A DNA stretch of 64,000 nucleotides from Bacteroidales bacterium. GTDB taxonomy: Bacteria > Bacteroidota > Bacteroidia > Bacteroidales > UBA932. The stretch covers positions 31,292-95,291 of the forward strand of contig JAFQHE010000043.1 in NCBI GenBank assembly GCA_017398125.1. Direction: 5' to 3'. The translations under genes were made by a program, and so were the position numbers. Under the pieces are notes generated by a model. It saw nothing but the letters and a program-made list of their open reading frames with translations, made no database searches and was not told the DNA's origin. Positions 60,594 to 64,000 of this stretch are shown here, in pieces. How positions within the stretch are numbered: the first letter of the stretch is position 1; each line of letters opens with the position of its first letter.

Positions 60594-62017
60594 TCCTTTA
60601 TTTCCGGTACAATCTCTTTGTTGAATACCGGATCTTTGCCCTCTTTAAGTTGGCTCTGGTAATCCTTCAAGAGTCTGATGGCATATTTGCCGAGCAATAC
60701 TATACCGGTCATGTTGCAAAGGGCCATCATTCCCATTGTGATGTCGGCAATATTCCAGGCAAGGTCAAGGCTCATTATGGCACCTGCCATAACATTTGCG
60801 GAAACAAGCAACCTGTATAGGAAGATTATCTTTTTTCGGGTTTCTGCACCCCTCTCTTTTACAAGATATTCAACATTGGCCTCTCCATAATAGTAGTTGC
60901 CCAAAATGCTGCTGAATACAAAGAAAATGAGTATAAATCCAATATAGTATGTTCCAAAACTGCCAATCTCATTATTAAGGGCAAATTGTGTCAATTGCAC
61001 ACCATTGATTGAACCGTCAAGAGGCGAACCGCTGAAGAGAATGATGAATGCGGTACAGCTGCAAATCAGGAGGGTATCTGTAAATACACTTAAGGCCTGA
61101 ATGAATCCCTGTTTTACAGGATGTGAAACATTTGCTGTTGCTGCAGCATGCGGAGCAGAACCCATACCTGCCTCATTGCTGAAAAGTCCTCTTCTGATAC
61201 CTTGCATAAGAGCTGCACCAACACCTCCACCAACTGCCTGCTCAATACCGAAAGCATTTGAAACAATGATTTTAATAACATCAGGTAATTGGGTGATATT
61301 CACTATTATAATTATAAATGCAATCAGTACGTATCCTATTGCCATTATTGGCACAATCACACTGCTTACCTTTGCTATACTCTGTATTCCGCCAAAGATT
61401 ACTATTATTGTAAGTATGGTGGTTACAACGCCTATAAGTACTGGACTCAATCCAAATGCCTGACCTAATGCTGCGCTTAGAGTGTTGCTCTGAACTGAGT
61501 TGAATGCAAATCCGAATGTAAGGATAGTAAAAATTGCAAAAGCAACAGACAACCACTTCATTTTCAGGCCAATTTCGATATAGTATGCAGGTCCTCCAAT
61601 GAAAGAGTCTTTTCCTTTGAGTTTATACATTTGGGCAAGAGTGGATTCAATGAATGCGCTTGCGGAACCAATCAGTGCAATTAACCACATCCAGAAGACT
61701 GCGCCAGGGCCGCCGATAACAATTGCCGTTGCAACACCTGCAAGGTTTCCGGTACCGACGCGACCGGCAATTGAAACGGCGAAAGCCTCAAATGATGAAA
61801 TTTTTCTCTCCTTTTTTTCGTTGTTTAACTTCTTGTTTCCTTTTATCTTATCTGTGCCTGTTTCAAGTAATAGTTTAAACATGTGCCCAATCATCCTGAA
61901 CTGGACAAACTTTGTCTTGAATGTAAACCATAGCCCACAAGCAATAAGTGTTGCTATAAGCACATAACTCCAAAGGATGTTATTTACAAAGGTTACTATA
62001 TCGGTAATGAATTCCAT
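60575..62017 (-). CDS. Alanine/glycine:sodium symporter (AGCS family)
   Basis: Inner-membrane amino acid importer of 480 residues with 10-11 hydrophobic segments. Family features are SIAGRVGTGNLAGVATAI (binding region), GGPGAVFWMWLIALIGSASAFIESTLAQMYK, and RGLFSNEAGMGSAPHAAATA. Sodium-coupled uptake of alanine or glycine is expected. The 157 bases before its start are strongly purine-rich on the coding strand (see repeat), with no clear TAnnTTTG element. Confidence 0.93.
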   Translation of the reverse strand: MEFITDIVTFVNNILWSYVLIATLIACGLWFTFKTKFVQFRMIGHMFKLLLETGTDKIKGNKKLNNEKKERKISSFEAFAVSIAGRVGTGNLAGVATAIVIGGPGAVFWMWLIALIGSASAFIESTLAQMYKLKGKDSFIGGPAYYIEIGLKMKWLSVAFAIFTILTFGFAFNSVQSNTLSAALGQAFGLSPVLIGVVTTILTIIVIFGGIQSIAKVSSVIVPIMAIGYVLIAFIIIIVNITQLPDVIKIIVSNAFGIEQAVGGGVGAALMQGIRRGLFSNEAGMGSAPHAAATANVSHPVKQGFIQALSVFTDTLLICSCTAFIILFSGSPLDGSINGVQLTQFALNNEIGSFGTYYIGFILIFFVFSSILGNYYYGEANVEYLVKERGAETRKKIIFLYRLLVSANVMAGAIMSLDLAWNIADITMGMMALCNMTGIVLLGKYAIRLLKDYQSQLKEGKDPVFNKEIVPEIKDQLECW

Positions 62018-62039
62018 CTCTGACTCTTTTCTTTAGTTG

Positions 62040-62150
62040 TTTTTCTATCTCTTTTGTTTAGGTTCGCTTTTCTTCTTCACTCATCTCTTCATCTCTTCAT
62101 CTCTTCTTCACTCTTTTCTTTTCTTCTTCACCATCTCTTCTCATAATCGT
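62040..62150 (-). repeat. Purine-rich leader with GA-type simple repeats upstream of the AGCS gene
   Basis: The plus strand is nearly all C/T, densest at about 62064-62150. It includes three perfect 8-bp units TCATCTCT (62081-62104) and several TTCTTC runs. On the coding strand of the downstream gene this is an AG-rich tract of about 90 bases or more, before the start codon at 62017. Simple repeats like this can slip in replication. Confidence 0.75.
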
Positions 62151-62174
62151 TTGGCCAAATTGCTTTAAATCTAC

Positions 62175-62741
62175 CTACAGGCTGTTCAGGCCCTTGCTGT
62201 TGAACTCTTCTATTCCTTTGATAATATCTTGCGGTGTGGTGCAGTTGTGCATCATCTCCCTTAGTTCTTTGGTAAGGAAACCTCTCTCTACCATTATATC
62301 AAGTTGCTGCAGCAGCGGATTATAGAAACCTTTGTGGTTAAGTATAAATATCGGGCGATTGAGTTTGCCCAACTGGTTATTGACGGCATATTCGAAAAGT
62401 TCATCCATTGTGCCGTAACTTCCTGGAAGTATTATAGCAGCCTGACTCAAAGATTCCATTATTTCTTTTCTCTCTTTAAGGTCTTTAGTTTTAATGCATT
62501 TAGTCACCTTATCGTTAGTAATGCTTCTACTGTCAAATGTCTGGGGAATTACTCCGGTAACTTTGCCGCCGGCATTTAGTACACCATCGGCCATTGCGGT
62601 CATTGTACCTATGTTGGTTCCTCCGTATACAACTGCTATTCCTGCTGCGGCAAGTGCCTGCCCCATCTGTTTTGCAGTTTCTGCAAAGTCGGGAGTTATA
62701 CCGTTCTTTGATCCGAGATATACTGCTGCTGTTTTGATCAT
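62175..62741 (-). CDS. LOG-family Rossmann protein (TIGR00730)
   Basis: Nucleotide-monophosphate phosphoribohydrolase of the lysine-decarboxylase-like/LOG fold, 188 residues. VYLGSKNGITPDF opens the fold, VYGGTNIGTMTAMADG is the nucleotide-binding region, and LPGSYGTMDELFEY is the catalytic motif (normally PGGxGTxxE; here the second Gly is Ser). Cytokinin-activating or general nucleotide-salvage activity is expected. It lies between the HAD hydrolase and symporter genes on the same strand. Confidence 0.88.
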   Translation of the reverse strand: MIKTAAVYLGSKNGITPDFAETAKQMGQALAAAGIAVVYGGTNIGTMTAMADGVLNAGGKVTGVIPQTFDSRSITNDKVTKCIKTKDLKERKEIMESLSQAAIILPGSYGTMDELFEYAVNNQLGKLNRPIFILNHKGFYNPLLQQLDIMVERGFLTKELREMMHNCTTPQDIIKGIEEFNSKGLNSL

Positions 62742-62781
62742 TCTCTTTTGCTTGCTCTGTTTACACTAAACAATGTTTGTT

Positions 62782-63642
62782 TCAGAAGTTGCTGATTTCA
62801 GATTTCCTGATCTTGAGAAGATCTTCGTCTGCCTTAATTCTTCTTATCAGAGTCTTGACAAGAGTGTCAAGTTTGCCTCCTTCTGAGTAGTCGGCCGGGC
62901 AAAGGTAGTTGACCCTGTCCTGTTTCATAAGATTCTGGGCAATATTCAGTTTCTTTTCATTGCCAGGTTCATAGACTGCTACAGAGGTACCACCAAGTTG
63001 TTTTATCAGTTTCATGCATGGCACATCGGTCTCTCCATCGCCAAAATAGACCATATTGTTGAATGAGACGCGTTTTTCATCTTCAGGAATTGATGAGTTG
63101 GTCATTACTGAATCCCTGATACTGAAGATACCTTTGTTTATTTTAAACAAAAATTGGGTCTTGTTGGTGTAATTTACTGCAGCGGCGGGCCATATTGCAT
63201 CACCGTTTTTGTCGTAATAGAAGGAGCATGCAAAGATTGTCTTGAATTCATTGGCAATAGATGTTCCTTCTATAATCTCTTTGGTGCCGGAAGAGTTGAT
63301 ATAGTGCTCAACCTTTATTCCATGTTCAAGACCATAGTCATTTATTCGTTTGAACCACTCCTTTACGCCTTTAAAGAGTTCTACAGATTTTCCGAACTCC
63401 CTGAAACTCTCCTCCCTGATTGGTTTGCCTGTCTGTTTGGCCTTTTCGAGCATCAGGAGCATATATACCAGCACATTGTCGGAATCCTGATTCTCTGCCA
63501 TAACTGCCGTCTCAGCCCAAAACTCCTCTTTCTCCATTCCAACTGCGCCAATAAATGAGTACTCCTGCATATTTCCTGGCGACAATGTGCCGTCAAAATC
63601 ATAAATAAGTGCAACAATAGGCAAATTCTCTCTCTCTTCCAT
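62782..63642 (-). CDS. HAD-family hydrolase
   Basis: Haloacid-dehalogenase-fold phosphatase, 286 residues. The nucleophile motif YDFDGTLSPG (DxDGT) is near residue 14, followed by a helical cap, INSSGTKEIIEG (motif II Ser/Thr), and the acidic motif YFGDGETDVPCMKLIK. Cytoplasmic. Substrate unknown; the class resembles phosphoserine phosphatase-like proteins. A -7 element (TATCTTTG) lies about 20 bases upstream. The LOG-like gene follows after 40 bases. Confidence 0.85.
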   Translation of the reverse strand: MEERENLPIVALIYDFDGTLSPGNMQEYSFIGAVGMEKEEFWAETAVMAENQDSDNVLVYMLLMLEKAKQTGKPIREESFREFGKSVELFKGVKEWFKRINDYGLEHGIKVEHYINSSGTKEIIEGTSIANEFKTIFACSFYYDKNGDAIWPAAAVNYTNKTQFLFKINKGIFSIRDSVMTNSSIPEDEKRVSFNNMVYFGDGETDVPCMKLIKQLGGTSVAVYEPGNEKKLNIAQNLMKQDRVNYLCPADYSEGGKLDTLVKTLIRRIKADEDLLKIRKSEISNF

Positions 63643-63662
63643 ATATTATTTCACATTTTATA

Positions 63663-63670
63663 CAAAGATA
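63663..63670 (-). promoter_or_regulatory. -7 element for the HAD hydrolase gene
   Basis: TATCTTTG on the minus strand, 20 bases before the ATG at 63642. No clear -33 box. Confidence 0.5.
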
Positions 63671-63850
63671 GTAAGAAAAATCAAAAGACAGGGAAAGTCC
63701 TGGAATAATAGTTGTCTGCAAGCGATTTATAGTACATTGACAGAACTGAACGAGGGAGCGAAAAGCCAATAAAATTCCAATTGAAGACAAAGTATGTTGC
63801 CAACTTGTAAATGATAGTATTTATTTACGAATTATATTATACTTTTTTAG

Positions 63851-63858
63851 TACTTTTG
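63851..63858 (+). promoter_or_regulatory. -7 element before the last partial gene
   Basis: TACTTTTG matches TAnnTTTG 27 bases before an ATG at 63886. The gap 63643-63885 otherwise holds only the HAD promoter. Confidence 0.45.
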
Positions 63859-63885
63859 TGGTATTATTGCGATAAATTTTTGATA

Positions 63886-64000
63886 ATGTACCAAAACAAT
63901 GTAGTATATAACACCAGTTTCGGGTGTGGTAATGTAAATATTACCGCAAAATATTTTATTGAAAATTTGGTAGTTACAAAAAAAGGTGTAAACACACACA
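63886..64000 (+). CDS. Unidentified gene, 3' cut by the window
   Basis: An open frame from ATG at 63886 runs to the window end (38 codons, start MYQNNVVYNTSFGCGNVN). A promoter element lies in the right place and the spacing is normal. No signal peptide or family motif can be recognised in this short part. Two small inverted repeats (ACACC/GGTGT at 63911-63927 and GGTAAT/ATTACC at 63928-63945) lie inside it, so it could also be an untranslated leader. The function cannot be assigned. Confidence 0.35.
   Translation, partial: MYQNNVVYNTSFGCGNVNITAKYFIENLVVTKKGVNTH

Noticed and set aside
63599..63790. Open frame of 63 codons upstream of the HAD gene
   Set aside because: It overlaps the HAD N-terminus and its promoter; no recognisable product.
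1..64000. tRNA genes
   Set aside because: No intergenic stretch showed a cloverleaf with a T-loop GTTCRA-type box; only the RNase P RNA was found.

Overview
The window looks like chromosomal DNA of an anaerobic member of the Bacteroidales (Bacteroidota). The evidence is: a TonB-dependent receptor with a carboxypeptidase-like N-terminal domain followed by DUF4876 and DUF6850 proteins; an IspG with an inserted middle domain; a kinase/MurQ/sodium-symporter peptidoglycan-salvage set; anaerobic enzymes (HydG, FprA-type flavodiiron protein, an EFR1-type flavodoxin-ferredoxin); and promoters of the Bacteroidota type (TTTG, about 19-20 bp, TAnnTTTG). Start codons mostly lack a Shine-Dalgarno sequence. 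No rRNA, tRNA, CRISPR array, phage or insertion sequence was seen. Base composition is about 40% GC by eye and looks even throughout.

Layout. 1-5.4 kb: a split amidase/golvesin surface protein (5' end cut by the window), a UPF0597/CyuA-like enzyme and an EFR1-like ferredoxin. 5.4-5.8 kb: the RNase P RNA gene (minus strand) with its own promoter and terminator. 5.8-13.7 kb: acyl-ACP thioesterase, glutamine cyclotransferase, PnuC, then MurK-like kinase, MurQ, RecR, sodium symporter, MntP and CorA. 13.9-20.1 kb: a POT peptide transporter, then ribosomal protein S1, RNase Z and a C-terminal processing protease. 20.1-33.7 kb is mostly minus strand: TSCPD protein, IspG, beta-barrel protein, Ig-like lipoprotein, Rel/SpoT, HydG, YihY, FlK-like thioesterase, FprA and LigA. 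33.7-38.5 kb: a phosphofructokinase with PPi-type signatures, a cytoplasmic GH13 amylase and an Rpn/PD-(D/E)XK protein carrying a 15-unit 12-bp repeat.

38.7-54.8 kb is the most unusual part. A well-formed promoter precedes two small exported cysteine-rich proteins, a TonB-dependent receptor, a DUF4876 lipoprotein and a DUF6850 barrel protein, closed by a strong terminator. It is followed by four tandem paralogues of 731-785 residues. Each has a signal peptide, a gingipain-like (C25, clan CD) caspase-fold domain with a His-Gly and Ala/Cys-Cys catalytic pair, and a C-terminal HEAT-like helical region in place of the usual gingipain C-terminus. I read this as an undescribed exported protease/uptake locus. 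54.8-64 kb: YbaK, a large receiver-PEP/pyruvate-binding protein, MATE exporter, cytidylate-kinase-like protein, alanine symporter, LOG-like protein, HAD hydrolase and the start of an unidentified gene.

A second genome-scale signal is the octamer TGTCGGGA, found 19 times by eye on both strands and not tied to gene orientation. Composition alone predicts about one or two copies.
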